Of a stretch of 64,000 nucleotides of DNA, positions 8,708 to 17,699 are shown piece after piece. The number at the start of each line of letters is the position of its first letter. Within the stretch, counting starts at the first letter, position 1. Location of the stretch: NCBI GenBank assembly GCA_026399025.1, contig JAPLRU010000093.1, positions 1 through 64,000 on the forward strand, in the 5' to 3' direction. Source of the DNA: Methylobacter sp. (GTDB taxonomy: Bacteria > Pseudomonadota > Gammaproteobacteria > Methylococcales > Methylomonadaceae). A model generated the notes under the pieces. That model was not told the origin of the DNA, ran no database searches, and was given only the letters and a program-made list of their open reading frames with translations. Both the position numbers and the translations under genes were made by a program.

Positions 8708-9174
8708 TGTTCTACCCTCGTGATGTAGTTGTGGTGCTTATAGGGTTCATTTTTACACCATAAACGCATCGCAAACAAGAAAAAGACTTTTCTCTCTGTG
8801 CCAAAAATCAAGATTTTTGGCACAAAATTTCACTGTCATTCGATAAACCCGGCCAAATTTTGAATGCCTAATTTCGGCCAATTACTGCCCGCCGGTTCAG
8901 CTCAATTGACGACAGCATAAAACTTGAAAGCTGTCATTCAGTAATCGATATTAAGTAACTGCCAAGCACCCAAAACCTAAGGCAAAATTAACCCTAGAAT
9001 GAACAAGTTTTAAATAACTGCGTAAATTAAAATGCATCCCCTTGAATAGCGTGTTAAAGGCCGCCTGAGAATGTTTAAAAAATTTTAATAAACAAGATTA
9101 GTTCATAGTTCTTTAGTAATTGCTAATGTAGAATGCCCATTTAAATAATAAGTTTATTTTTAATGGGGTTTTTT
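8708..9174. other. Intergenic region between parD and the cytochrome gene
   Basis: I see no gene in this 467-base, AT-rich stretch between divergent genes. It must hold both promoters. Its one conspicuous element is the perfect 26-base palindrome described separately at 8798-8823. Confidence 0.6.
8798..8823. promoter_or_regulatory. Perfect palindrome, candidate operator
   Basis: Twelve-base arms GTGCCAAAAATC and GATTTTTGGCAC surround a two-base centre AA. It lies 91 bases upstream of parD and about 350 bases upstream of the cytochrome gene. The tight, symmetric form fits a dimeric repressor site, for example ParD, better than a terminator, because no U-tract follows. The function is inferred. 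Confidence 0.4.
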
Positions 9175-11388
9175 ATGGGCACCTTGGTTCCTGTTACTCG
9201 ATTTTTTTTGTTGTTATTTACGATGCTGGTGACCGGCAGCGTATCTGCTGATGAAAACTCACTGACTATCAGCCCAGCATCTATTACTGTTAAGGTTGGA
9301 GCCACCGCCAGAGTCACCGTAGCTAGTTACTCGGGGACAATTAAAGTCATTTCGTCTAACACTTCGGTGACCACCGTAAGCTATGCAAAGGGTATTGCAA
9401 CGGTTAAAGGGATTAAACCCGGAACAGCTAAAATAACAATAAAAGACAGAAAAACAAGCAAAGATGTATCAGTGACCGTGGTTAATACTTCACCGGTCGC
9501 ATTAACGGTATCTCCTTCTTTCTTATCATTTAATGTAGGTCTTTCGACCAGTATTGCTGTGACTAATGCTTCTGGAACAGTGACGGTTATATCATCTGAT
9601 AACTCAGTGGCAACAGTTCTCTATAGCAATGGAACTGCAACTGTTAAAGGCATCAAGGCCGGTTCTGCGATATTAACAATAAAAGACAGTAAGACATCAA
9701 GGCAAGTTCAGGTGACGGTGTTAAAGACCCCTGTTCCGCCTCCACCAGTAGCAAGCAATTACACCTTGCTCGCCTGGAACGATTTAGGTATGCACTGCAT
9801 GGATGGTTTGGATTTTTCTATATTTGCCATATTGCCGCCTTACAACACTTTGCATGCTCAATTGAAGGATAAGTCAGGTAAGCTAATCAGTAGTGGTGTC
9901 ACGCTGACTTATGAAGCGGTGGCCGACAGTACGGGTTCCATTAATACCAATAGTTACACTAAAACCAATTTTTGGGATTGGGTTGGTCCCTTATTTGGCC
10001 TTTCTCCGACAATAGACATAGGCCTGAATCTGGATGGCCTTGCTACAGGTGCTCCTGCGCCGGGCAACGAAGCGCCCTCGCTTGCGCCGGCGCCAATGAC
10101 TTACAATTTGGCCTATCACTGGTTTGAAGCTGAAGGCATCCCCATTACGCCATTTGATGATAAAGGTAATAAAAACTACTACCCAACTGTTAAAGTAGTA
10201 GCCAAGGACTCATTAACCGGTAAAGAATTGGCGACTACCAAAACGGTGCTGCCGGTTAGTGATGAAATGACTTGTAAGGCTTGTCATGCGTCTACCACTT
10301 CAACCAATCCGGCTGAAATTGCTGCCAAGCCGTTGTCTGGCTGGGTAAACGATGCTAATCCGGATAAAGACTGGAAGAGAAATATTCTGCGTCTGCATGA
10401 TGAAAAACAATTGTCCACCCCGCTGTATCAATTAGCCTTGGTCAATAGTGGCTACAACACAAATGGTTTACTGGTAACAGCTGATGCGGGAAAACCAGTG
10501 CTGTGTGCGGGCTGTCATGCCAGCAACGCTTACTTTGACAAGCAAAACAAAAAAACCGTGATGGGCGGCATCACCGGTATTAGACCGTTTACTCAGGCCT
10601 TACATGCCAAACATGCCACTGTCAAAGATCCGAATACCCAGCTGATATTGGATAGCAGCAAAGATCGAACGGCTTGTTATTTGTGCCACCCCGGCTCGGT
10701 GACCCAATGTCTGCGCGGTGCGATGAGCAAGGCTGTAGACGCTAATGGTTCACTGATGAGCTGTCAAAGCTGCCATGGCAACTTGGCCGCTGTGGGCAGT
10801 TCCGCTCGTCAAGGCTGGTACAATGAACCCACTTGTGAATCTTGTCACAACAGCGCTGCAAACGGTAAACGCGCAAGCACTGCTGTCAATGCAAGTGGTA
10901 TAGCAATAGTCCCTAGCGACCATACCTTTGCTACCAACGCTAATACGCCTGTACCCGGTTTGAATTTATATCGCTTTAGTACCGGACATGGTGGCTTGCA
11001 ATGTGAAGCCTGCCATGGTGCGACTCATGCCGAATACCCTTCCAGCCATCGAGATGACAACGTCCAAAGCGAGGCAGTTCAAGGTCACAGTGGAACCATT
11101 GCCGAATGTAAGGCTTGCCACACCACAGTACCTACTACCGAAAATGGCGGCCCACATGGGATGCATACTACCGGTGATGCCTGGGTTAAGGGGCATGAGG
11201 AGGCCAATAAGAACGGCACTGCAACAACACCCAGTTGCGCGTACTGTCATGGTACAACCCGCGCTGGCACACCGTTAAGTGCAATTAAGGTGGCAAAAAC
11301 CATCAATGCGGGTGATTTCGGTACTAAAAACTGGCCAGCCGGTTATCAAGTAAGTTGTTTCAGCTGTCACAATGGCCCAAACCCTTGA
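9175..11388 (+). CDS. Secreted nine-haem c-type cytochrome with two Big2-like Ig domains
   Basis: A 737-residue exported cytochrome. A signal peptide (RFFLLLFTMLVTGSVSADE) is followed by two bacterial Ig-like (Big2) repeats at roughly 32-105 and 112-185, each ending in a 'TVKGIKxGxAxxTIKD' unit, then a PVPPPP linker. A domain starting YTLLAWNDLGMHCMD comes next. From residue 367 to 729 there are nine CxxCH haem-attachment motifs. I chose the ATG at 9175, with GGGG six bases upstream, over the ATG at 9163. Inference: a periplasmic, surface or extracellular electron carrier. No porin or partner cytochrome lies nearby. A hairpin terminator follows. Confidence 0.9.
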   Translation: MGTLVPVTRFFLLLFTMLVTGSVSADENSLTISPASITVKVGATARVTVASYSGTIKVISSNTSVTTVSYAKGIATVKGIKPGTAKITIKDRKTSKDVSVTVVNTSPVALTVSPSFLSFNVGLSTSIAVTNASGTVTVISSDNSVATVLYSNGTATVKGIKAGSAILTIKDSKTSRQVQVTVLKTPVPPPPVASNYTLLAWNDLGMHCMDGLDFSIFAILPPYNTLHAQLKDKSGKLISSGVTLTYEAVADSTGSINTNSYTKTNFWDWVGPLFGLSPTIDIGLNLDGLATGAPAPGNEAPSLAPAPMTYNLAYHWFEAEGIPITPFDDKGNKNYYPTVKVVAKDSLTGKELATTKTVLPVSDEMTCKACHASTTSTNPAEIAAKPLSGWVNDANPDKDWKRNILRLHDEKQLSTPLYQLALVNSGYNTNGLLVTADAGKPVLCAGCHASNAYFDKQNKKTVMGGITGIRPFTQALHAKHATVKDPNTQLILDSSKDRTACYLCHPGSVTQCLRGAMSKAVDANGSLMSCQSCHGNLAAVGSSARQGWYNEPTCESCHNSAANGKRASTAVNASGIAIVPSDHTFATNANTPVPGLNLYRFSTGHGGLQCEACHGATHAEYPSSHRDDNVQSEAVQGHSGTIAECKACHTTVPTTENGGPHGMHTTGDAWVKGHEEANKNGTATTPSCAYCHGTTRAGTPLSAIKVAKTINAGDFGTKNWPAGYQVSCFSCHNGPNP

Positions 11389-11418
11389 TGATTTAATGTA
11401 TTAAGATTCAATTCACTA

Positions 11419-11449
11419 AAAGGCCATCTCTTTAAAGGTGGCCTTGTTT
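11419..11449 (+). terminator. Rho-independent terminator of the cytochrome gene
   Basis: An AAGGCCATCT / AGGTGGCCTT stem (one G-U pair, short loop) is followed by TGTTTT, starting 31 bases after the cytochrome stop codon. Confidence 0.65.
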
Positions 11450-11494
11450 TGTGTGGTCAATCGACGTTCTGAGTTGAGGTGTGGCGGCTTCTCC

Positions 11495-12195
11495 ACGGAA
11501 AGCGGTCAGCAAGAAACGAAGGTAATGACCTCATCGACGGTAAAAGGCGCTATCCGGGCTTCGAACCACTTTTCCCGGCCATTTATCGGCAGAGAGTAAT
11601 TCAATTCCTGCATCGCAGACTGATCAAGCGCATCCGCAAACGCTTTAATGAACCGATCGGCAATCGGTTTGGGCAATATCGCCGCTATATTGCTGTGAAG
11701 ACTGATTTCCGTGGCGGCAAAAGGCATATTTGAATGAGGTCTATGAATGAACAAGATTTCCCCGGCTCTATGGTTCAGGAAAAAGAGGTAACGTTAGGTA
11801 CGGAAATAAAAGAATTCGTCAAATTTAAGAAGGTAGATCGCCAAGGCGTTTTGGTGACGGCATTGACGATCTGCACTTCGCCGCCACGCACTTTAGTGAA
11901 AATGTCGTCTAGCGATGAGAAACGTCTTTGCTTGAAATCGACGCCAAGTTTGGATTCGAGCAACAGCATGTAATCGTTGGCAAGGCCGGCTGGCCGCCCT
12001 GATGCGTCGATAAATACGAATGGCGCGTAAGCTGTCTCGACCGCAAGGACAATGCGCGATTGGTTGTTCGTGAGCCAAAGACGCTCCTCGGCCGATAATA
12101 TTTCTTTGAAGGTGCTACTGCTATGCGTGGCATAGGTAATGCCGTCAACAAAAAGGCCCAGCAGAACGCAGATTAAAACAAAGTAGCGTATTTTA
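11495..12195 (-). pseudogene. Remnant of a sensor protein: extracellular solute-binding and PAS pieces
   Basis: Reading the minus strand from about 12195, an open frame encodes a membrane-helix-like start (FVLICVLLGLFVDG), then a family 3 solute-binding domain beginning near LSAEERLWLTNN and ending at SVPNVTSFS with a stop at 11775. A second fragment (11754-11506) encodes the end of a PAS domain (LPINGREKWFEARIAPF) and then stops. No start codon exists upstream of the first piece, and the segments normally between and after them (histidine kinase or GGDEF) are missing. This is the remains of a BvgS-like or diguanylate cyclase sensor reduced by internal deletion. Confidence 0.7.
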
Positions 12196-12556
12196 TGGCC
12201 TCAATAGCCTGACGGGTTTATTGGTGAGGTTAACTTGATGGGATGTCATCCTCTTATGGATTTTCACTTTACGATGATCCCTAAAAATACACAAGATAAA
12301 GTAAACAAGCGTCCTTGTCCGGTTCCCGGTCAAAAACAGTCAGTCTGCGCCTCAAATGGGCGGCTCAAAATGTCAAAAATCATTGAATAATAAACCGCGG
12401 CCCCATCGTGGAAAAACCAAACTGAAAAATGAACTCTTTCAACCTATAGTGGATCGTCAGATTGTTTTACATTGATGAGCTTTCTCCCCTACTACGCCTC
12501 TATCAGAAATTGAACCTCCATTTGAGCAATGCGGATAGCGTCAATACCCGGACTTT
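12196..12556. other. Gene-free segment
   Basis: This 361-base region lies between the sensor remnant and the YkgJ-type gene. I see no coding frame with recognisable protein and no strong hairpin. It may contain the lost upstream part of the sensor gene. Confidence 0.5.
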
Positions 12557-13066
12557 TCAAATCATATCCCCGCTCTTTTTCCAATGTACGAACCACTCGG
12601 TCAGCTCACGGCTATCGCCCAAGCCGCAAAGGCGGCGATCAATGACATCCTGGTTGCCCCACACCGCTTCGGCCCAAGCGCCGCCGGCAACGCGCGCCTC
12701 GATGTCGTTGCAGTAAAGCCCCAAGTCACGCTGGACGTAGAACCCGTATGTGCGGCAAGCTACCGGGCGATGCGCATAGACTCGGCAAGCCCGCGCCGAC
12801 CGATCCAACAGAGGACAGACAATAGGGCGCGATGAGTGTTCGAGCAGCGCCGCAATGTTTTGATCGATTTCTTGAAGCTGCTCCGAAGGCAGGGCCGCCA
12901 AGCCTTGCCTCAACCAATCCCATTCCGCGGCGGTCAGCAAAGGTATTTCGGCGAGTCGACGGCAACAATTATCGCAGCCCAAGCCGCATAGCCAATCGGA
13001 ATGGCTGTCGCGGATAGCTTGTACGCGTGCGTCAATGTCGGCATGAAGTTGGGCGAGTGAGTTCAT
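12557..13066 (-). CDS. YkgJ-family cysteine-cluster protein
   Basis: A 169-residue cytosolic protein of the YkgJ family (putative zinc- or iron-chelating domain). Visible features are a cysteine cluster LCGLGCDNCCRRL near residues 26-38, a second group CPLLDRSARACRVYAHRPVACRTYG at about 99-123 written here by its key cysteines 99, 109 and 119, and a late LYCND. The spaced cysteines probably bind a metal or Fe-S cluster. The biochemical role of the family is unknown. The gene stands alone and no partner is suggested. Confidence 0.8.
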   Translation of the reverse strand: MNSLAQLHADIDARVQAIRDSHSDWLCGLGCDNCCRRLAEIPLLTAAEWDWLRQGLAALPSEQLQEIDQNIAALLEHSSRPIVCPLLDRSARACRVYAHRPVACRTYGFYVQRDLGLYCNDIEARVAGGAWAEAVWGNQDVIDRRLCGLGDSRELTEWFVHWKKSGDMI

Positions 13067-13295
13067 ATTGGTAGTTGGCCTTATTGTTTTAATACTGGCT
13101 GTATAGCTGCCCTTGCCGGATATTATACGGTTTCTTTTTATCTACGGCTGCCGACTATACGGCAGCCAAGGCAAGCGCATATAAATTACAGCGTTTTCAA
13201 ATTCAGTTAATAACTCAAATAACAAAACAAGGGTGTGTTTGGAGTTTAAGCCCTATGGTAGAATGGCCCATCTTTCCACATTAACAAATAACAAC

Positions 13296-14048
13296 ATGTT
13301 TTTAAAAGATTTTTATAGTATTTATGAGGGCAATATCAGTATTGCCGCCGAACAAGCCAGCATGTTCGCCAAAGAAGTCGCACATGACTTCAACCCCTTG
13401 CACGATATTGACGCCAAGCGTTTTTGCGTACCCGGCGATTTATTATTTGCGCTGGCGCTGGAGAAATACGGCCTTAGCCAAAACATGCACTTTACCTTTT
13501 CCGGCATGGTCGGACATGACGTATTGTTGAACTTTCCCGATACCGACGCCGGGTTAATCAATGTGAGCGACAATCAAGGCAAACCCTATTTGCAGATCGA
13601 ACGTTCGGGAAACGTTAGCCGGGATTCAGCATTGATTGAAAGCTTTATTCGCGATTATGTGGCTTTTTCAGGGCAAAACTTTCCCTATGTGCTGGTACCC
13701 TTATTAGCTCAAGAAAAAGTTATGTTTAACCTCAATCGGCCGCTGGTCATTTACGAAAGCATGACTTTGTCATTCGATCATCTTGATTTTCAACAAGCGT
13801 CCGTGGAAATGCTGGAACCGAAGATTGACGTCGACGGTAAACGCGCTTCGGCTTTTTTACACTTTCAGATCAAGGCGGACGGCGATATCGTCGGCGCAGG
13901 CTTTAAAAAACTGGCGATCAGTGTGCCGAGCGATTATGAAGCCGAGCCGATGCAGGCGTTTGTCGATGAATATCTCGCCAGGAAAAACAGCTATCTCGGT
14001 AACTTGGCGATGGCGGTTAGTCAATCTTCGTTTGCGATGCCTAAATGA
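13296..14048 (+). CDS. DUF3581 family protein
   Basis: A 250-residue protein without signal peptide or membrane segment, which I recognise as the gammaproteobacterial DUF3581 family. Typical features are the FAKEVAHDFNPLHD segment near the N-terminus, which resembles the active-site helix of MaoC/hot-dog hydratases, and the later NxxRPLVIYESM stretch. Inference: a hot-dog-fold protein acting on an acyl thioester. I chose the ATG at 13296 because family members begin MFLKDFY-like. A longer frame from 13233 adds 21 residues of little interest. It stands alone. Confidence 0.72.
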   Translation: MFLKDFYSIYEGNISIAAEQASMFAKEVAHDFNPLHDIDAKRFCVPGDLLFALALEKYGLSQNMHFTFSGMVGHDVLLNFPDTDAGLINVSDNQGKPYLQIERSGNVSRDSALIESFIRDYVAFSGQNFPYVLVPLLAQEKVMFNLNRPLVIYESMTLSFDHLDFQQASVEMLEPKIDVDGKRASAFLHFQIKADGDIVGAGFKKLAISVPSDYEAEPMQAFVDEYLARKNSYLGNLAMAVSQSSFAMPK

Positions 14049-14279
14049 ACGCTTAGTTTGCATCGCAATATTAACTAATAAACCGAAGTGCTACCCGAAC
14101 AAACCGTTAAGGGGCGGGGGCTGGCTACTACGACTGACGGTAGCTGACCAATAACGGACGATAAGGTCAATTTGGTTTCATTTGGTTAACGTGATCAAAT
14201 TAATAAGACCTATTATTTCTTTAACTTAACTGTTTTTCAGTGTCTAATGGGCTACACACATTCCGATTGATTTTAATAA

Positions 14280-15413
14280 ATGCATTCAAAGCAACTTGTC
14301 TTTGACTTTCATGTGAACATTATGACCTTAGCACCTTATCAACAAAATCTATATAACTGGTTTATGCGTAAAGCGACAAATAGCGCAGTTCGTCGTGTTG
14401 CTGAATTACCTATCGCTATTGCTACTGACATTGGTTTAGTTCGACCTGAAAATCAAGATAGATCAGCAATCCTTCGTATCCAATTAACTGCAAATCGTTC
14501 ATCAATTGTAGTGGTTTTGTGTGATGGAATGGGCGGCATGAGTGATGGGGCGGAGTGTGCTTGTCTTGCTATTGCAACCTTTCTATCTAGTTGCATTCAA
14601 AATGTAAACCTTCCATTGCAGAAAAGACTTGTAAGCGCTGTAACAAATGCTAACGATCTTGTATTTGCAAAATATAACGGCCGCGGAGGGGCAACACTTT
14701 CTGCATTCATTGCCGATAGCCAAGACGGAATCTTAGGGATTAACGTAGGAGATAGCCGTATTTATTCAATAGAAAATAACAAGCTATCTCAAATAACGGT
14801 TGACGATACTATCTTGGGTCAACTTGGCCAGACTAATGAAAATATTCACGGACAGAATGAATTACTTCAATACGTTGGAATGGGGCAAGGCATCGATCCT
14901 CATGTTATAGCCTTCCCCAAAGATTCCCCGTTACCCAACATACTTTTGACCTCTGATGGTATTCATTTTTTAGATAAACAGACCATGGAATTGGTGATCA
15001 AACATTCTCCTGATACGGCAATTGCTGTTAGACGTTTAATAGAATTGGCGAAATGGTGCGGTGGTCATGACAATGCAAGTGGAATTATCGCTACTAATCT
15101 TTCATCATTACTTATTCCAAGATTGAATGCCAATTTAGGCGACATTGAAGTATGGGATGCTTTTGGTGAAGTTCAACTTGTAAGTTTTCAGCCCCCTTGT
15201 CTGACCGGTTTTAAGAATGAAAGAAAAATGGAAATTAAAGCCCCAATTGAAAATAAACCTAAACCAACTAGAAAGCGAACACCACCCAATCAAGATTTAT
15301 TACATAAAAAAACTATTGCCCTAGAAAAAAAGAATTCCAAAAAAGATGAAAAAAACCAAGCTGAGACCAAGAAATCTATCCCTCAGTTACAAATTGATTT
15401 TGATGCTAACTAA
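14280..15413 (+). CDS. PP2C-type protein serine/threonine phosphatase
   Basis: A 377-residue cytosolic PPM/PP2C phosphatase. All metal-site motifs are present: RPENQDR (about 57-63), CDGMGG (84-89), GGATLSAFI, GVDxGDSR-like NVGDSRIYS, LLTSDGIHF and GGHDNASG. It has a 45-residue N-terminal extension. A Lys-rich, probably disordered tail of about 70 residues ends in a hydrophobic IPQLQIDFD. It is the first gene of an operon with two Ser/Thr kinases (15425-17553) and presumably reverses their phosphorylation. The three genes are clearly more AT-rich than the flanking chromosome, which suggests transfer. Known parallels are the TerY-P triads and kinase-based phage defence, but no vWA partner is present here. 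Confidence 0.9.
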   Translation: MHSKQLVFDFHVNIMTLAPYQQNLYNWFMRKATNSAVRRVAELPIAIATDIGLVRPENQDRSAILRIQLTANRSSIVVVLCDGMGGMSDGAECACLAIATFLSSCIQNVNLPLQKRLVSAVTNANDLVFAKYNGRGGATLSAFIADSQDGILGINVGDSRIYSIENNKLSQITVDDTILGQLGQTNENIHGQNELLQYVGMGQGIDPHVIAFPKDSPLPNILLTSDGIHFLDKQTMELVIKHSPDTAIAVRRLIELAKWCGGHDNASGIIATNLSSLLIPRLNANLGDIEVWDAFGEVQLVSFQPPCLTGFKNERKMEIKAPIENKPKPTRKRTPPNQDLLHKKTIALEKKNSKKDEKNQAETKKSIPQLQIDFDAN

Positions 15414-15419
15414 GGAGTG
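15412..15419 (+). promoter_or_regulatory. Ribosome binding site deciding a GTG start
   Basis: CTAAGGAG overlaps the stop of the phosphatase gene and stands about seven bases before GTG at 15425. It supports that rare start for the first kinase and tight coupling. Confidence 0.6.
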
Positions 15420-15424
15420 AACAA

Positions 15425-16489
15425 GTGTTAGATTTGCCAAAACGATATGTGCCTAATGGGGCTTCAGATAGTGGTGGATTTGGAAGTGTAATTTATTGCA
15501 AAGATGAACATCTTGACCGACCTGTTGCAATAAAATTTATTAGGGAGGATTCTGAAAAACATCGTTTAATGGACGAATTGAATGCTCTTATGCTTTTGAG
15601 ATCAAAGCATGTTGTTCAGGTCTATGACATAGTAAAAGGTGAAAGCGACTCTATCGGAATTGTAGAGGAGTATATTGATGGTGATGATCTATCGAATAGC
15701 CCAATTCCTAAGACTTCATACGAGTATTATCTTAAAACGCTTTGGCAAATAGCCTCTGGCATTGCTGATATTCATGGAGCAGAGGTTATTCACAGAGACA
15801 TCAAACCTAATAACATGAAGCTTGATAAAGAAGGCATTGTAAAAATATATGATTTTGGTCTTTCAAGAGATGAAGGAGCAAAAGCAGTAACAAAAGGCTT
15901 TAAAGGTACATTCGGCTTTGCTGCACCGGAATTAATTGCATCTGGTTTTGTTGCTTTTTCGCGAGCTGTCGATACTTACGCCTTTGGTGCTACAGCTATA
16001 GTCCTATCTGGATTGGGGTTACCTGATGCCTTGCAGAAAATCCCTCCTCAACCTCTGCCGGACAATTTTATGTCAACACTTCCCTTTAAATTAACTCCCG
16101 ATTTAGCATCGCTGATAACAGCTTGTTTAGCCCCTAATCCGAATGATAGGCCATTGATGACTCACGTTCGTGATTTACTATCACGTCATTTATTGCATAA
16201 TAAGCATCAAGCATTGGCTGTTCATAATAATAAGCCACTTGTTCTAAATTCCTCGAAACGAACTATTTCACTCAGGTTTTCTGATGTTGGTGAAATAGTA
16301 ATTGAATATGATGGCTTTCGATTTTATGTTTCCGCTGTCAGTGGAGAGGTTCTTATAAATAACCAAGCGGTATCGGTTGGGAAAGAAATCCCCAAATCAT
16401 GTGTGGTCGCTTTAGGTGGATCGCATAGAAGAGCTAATGAGAGACAATTTATAACTTTTGATGTTTCTAACCCTGAGGTTGTTCTGTGA
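15425..16489 (+). CDS. Serine/threonine protein kinase (operon kinase 1)
   Basis: A 354-residue Hanks-type kinase without membrane segments. The kinase domain (about 8-255) contains the Gly-rich loop SDSGGFGSV, the VAIKFI lysine, the HRDIKPNN catalytic loop, the DFGLSRD metal site and AAPEL. The C-terminal 80 residues are predicted mainly beta and might be an FHA-like phosphopeptide-binding sandwich, but the conserved FHA residues are not clear, so I leave this open. Translation starts at GTG 15425. Its stop overlaps the next kinase start (GTGA). The partner phosphatase lies 11 bases upstream. Confidence 0.9.
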   Translation: MLDLPKRYVPNGASDSGGFGSVIYCKDEHLDRPVAIKFIREDSEKHRLMDELNALMLLRSKHVVQVYDIVKGESDSIGIVEEYIDGDDLSNSPIPKTSYEYYLKTLWQIASGIADIHGAEVIHRDIKPNNMKLDKEGIVKIYDFGLSRDEGAKAVTKGFKGTFGFAAPELIASGFVAFSRAVDTYAFGATAIVLSGLGLPDALQKIPPQPLPDNFMSTLPFKLTPDLASLITACLAPNPNDRPLMTHVRDLLSRHLLHNKHQALAVHNNKPLVLNSSKRTISLRFSDVGEIVIEYDGFRFYVSAVSGEVLINNQAVSVGKEIPKSCVVALGGSHRRANERQFITFDVSNPEVVL

Positions 16490-17553
16490 CTGGGCCACTT
16501 AATGTAAATGAAGTAATTGATGGACGTTATCAAATTAAAAGTTATATAGATAAAGGTGGGATGCAATATGTGTATAAAGCTAATGATCTTATTCTTAAGA
16601 GGCTTATTGCCTTAAAGACGCCTCAAAATCCCTCAGCCGAGAAAAGATTTAATCGCAGTGCGATTGTCGCGGCAAAAGTTAATCACCCGAATGTTGCAAA
16701 AACACTTGATTATTTTGAAATAGATAATCGGCAATATTTAATTGAAGAGTTAATTGAAGGCGGTGATCTTGAAAAAATTATTTTACAAAAAGTGAAATAT
16801 GTAGATCCTTATCTTGTTGCCAAAATATTCCACTACTTAGCTAAAGGTGTTGCCGCCTCTCATCATGTCGGTGTGATACATCGTGATTTAAAACCCACAA
16901 ATGTTATGGTGCTGAGCGGGCTTCATGTGAATAGTATTAAAATCACGGATTTTGGTATTGCGAAAATGGCTGAAGAGGAATTAGTTGAAGCAATAGAAGA
17001 TGGTGAGGCAACCATTAGTAAATCGCGGACAGTGGTAGGTGCATTACCTTATATGGCTCCAGAAGTAATTAGCACCCCAAGAGAAGTAAGTTTTCCTGCT
17101 GATATTTGGTCGCTTGGCGCAATGATGTTTGAATTGCTCACCGGAAATAAACCTTTTGGTACAGGACTTATAGTAATACATAAAATTATTGAAGCAATCC
17201 CACCAGAATTTCCATCGTTTATAACCAATAAGGCTCAATTCTCATATTTGTCAAAAAAATTAATTGAGCTTATTTTGTCCTGCCTTCAAAAAGATGCGGC
17301 TACTAGACCAACGGCTGACCAACTAGTTGAGCATTGCGGAACACTTTGCTATCCAACGACCGAGCGGTATGTTGGTACCGTAAAAGAAATAAGATATAAC
17401 TCGTGGGGCTTTATTTCTAATGACGAACCTGATGTTTTCTTTAATTTAGATAGCGTCTATGGTGAAAATCCAGTCAACGGAAGTAATGTTTGGTTCTCAA
17501 AATTTCCTGGTGATCCAAATTGGAGGGCTCACCCAGTTGTTTGTTTGAAGTGA
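16486..17553 (+). CDS. Serine/threonine protein kinase with C-terminal cold-shock-like domain (operon kinase 2)
   Basis: A 355-residue protein. The kinase domain (10-290) shows YIDKGGMQYVYKA, the LIALKTP lysine, HRDLKPTN, DFGIAK and YMAPEV. An acidic insert (EEELVEAIEDGEAT) sits in the activation loop. The last 60 residues read GTVKEIRYNSWGFISND, DVFFNLDSV, GSNVWFS, closely resembling a cold-shock OB-fold with its GxxKxxxxxxGFI and DVFxH strands, a nucleic-acid binder. Start GTG 16486 overlaps the preceding stop. Inference: nucleic acid binding may regulate the kinase. This architecture is uncommon as far as I know. Confidence 0.88.
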   Translation: MTGPLNVNEVIDGRYQIKSYIDKGGMQYVYKANDLILKRLIALKTPQNPSAEKRFNRSAIVAAKVNHPNVAKTLDYFEIDNRQYLIEELIEGGDLEKIILQKVKYVDPYLVAKIFHYLAKGVAASHHVGVIHRDLKPTNVMVLSGLHVNSIKITDFGIAKMAEEELVEAIEDGEATISKSRTVVGALPYMAPEVISTPREVSFPADIWSLGAMMFELLTGNKPFGTGLIVIHKIIEAIPPEFPSFITNKAQFSYLSKKLIELILSCLQKDAATRPTADQLVEHCGTLCYPTTERYVGTVKEIRYNSWGFISNDEPDVFFNLDSVYGENPVNGSNVWFSKFPGDPNWRAHPVVCLK

Positions 17554-17565
17554 TTGCATAAGCGC

Positions 17566-17687
17566 CTAGGAGGCTGTCGGACTTATAGCCTAACCAATTG
17601 ATAGTTAATGATTTTTTATTAAATCACTAAAATAACTTAATCTATATTTATCAATTAGTTACAGTGTGAGGTCCGACAGGCTCCTAG
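17566..17687. mobile_element. MITE-like element of 122 bp with GGCTGTCGGAC ends
   Basis: Imperfect terminal inverted repeats of nearly 40 bases bound the element. The left end reads CTAGGAGGCTGTCGGAC and ends ..AATTGATA. The right end, reversed, reads CTAGGAGCCTGTCGGAC and also ends ..AATTGATA. The interior is AT-rich and non-coding. Ends of this kind are known from insertion sequences, so it is probably a non-autonomous derivative. It follows the kinase operon by 12 bases and could also stop its transcript. Confidence 0.7.
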
Positions 17688-17699
17688 CAAAAAGTTAAC

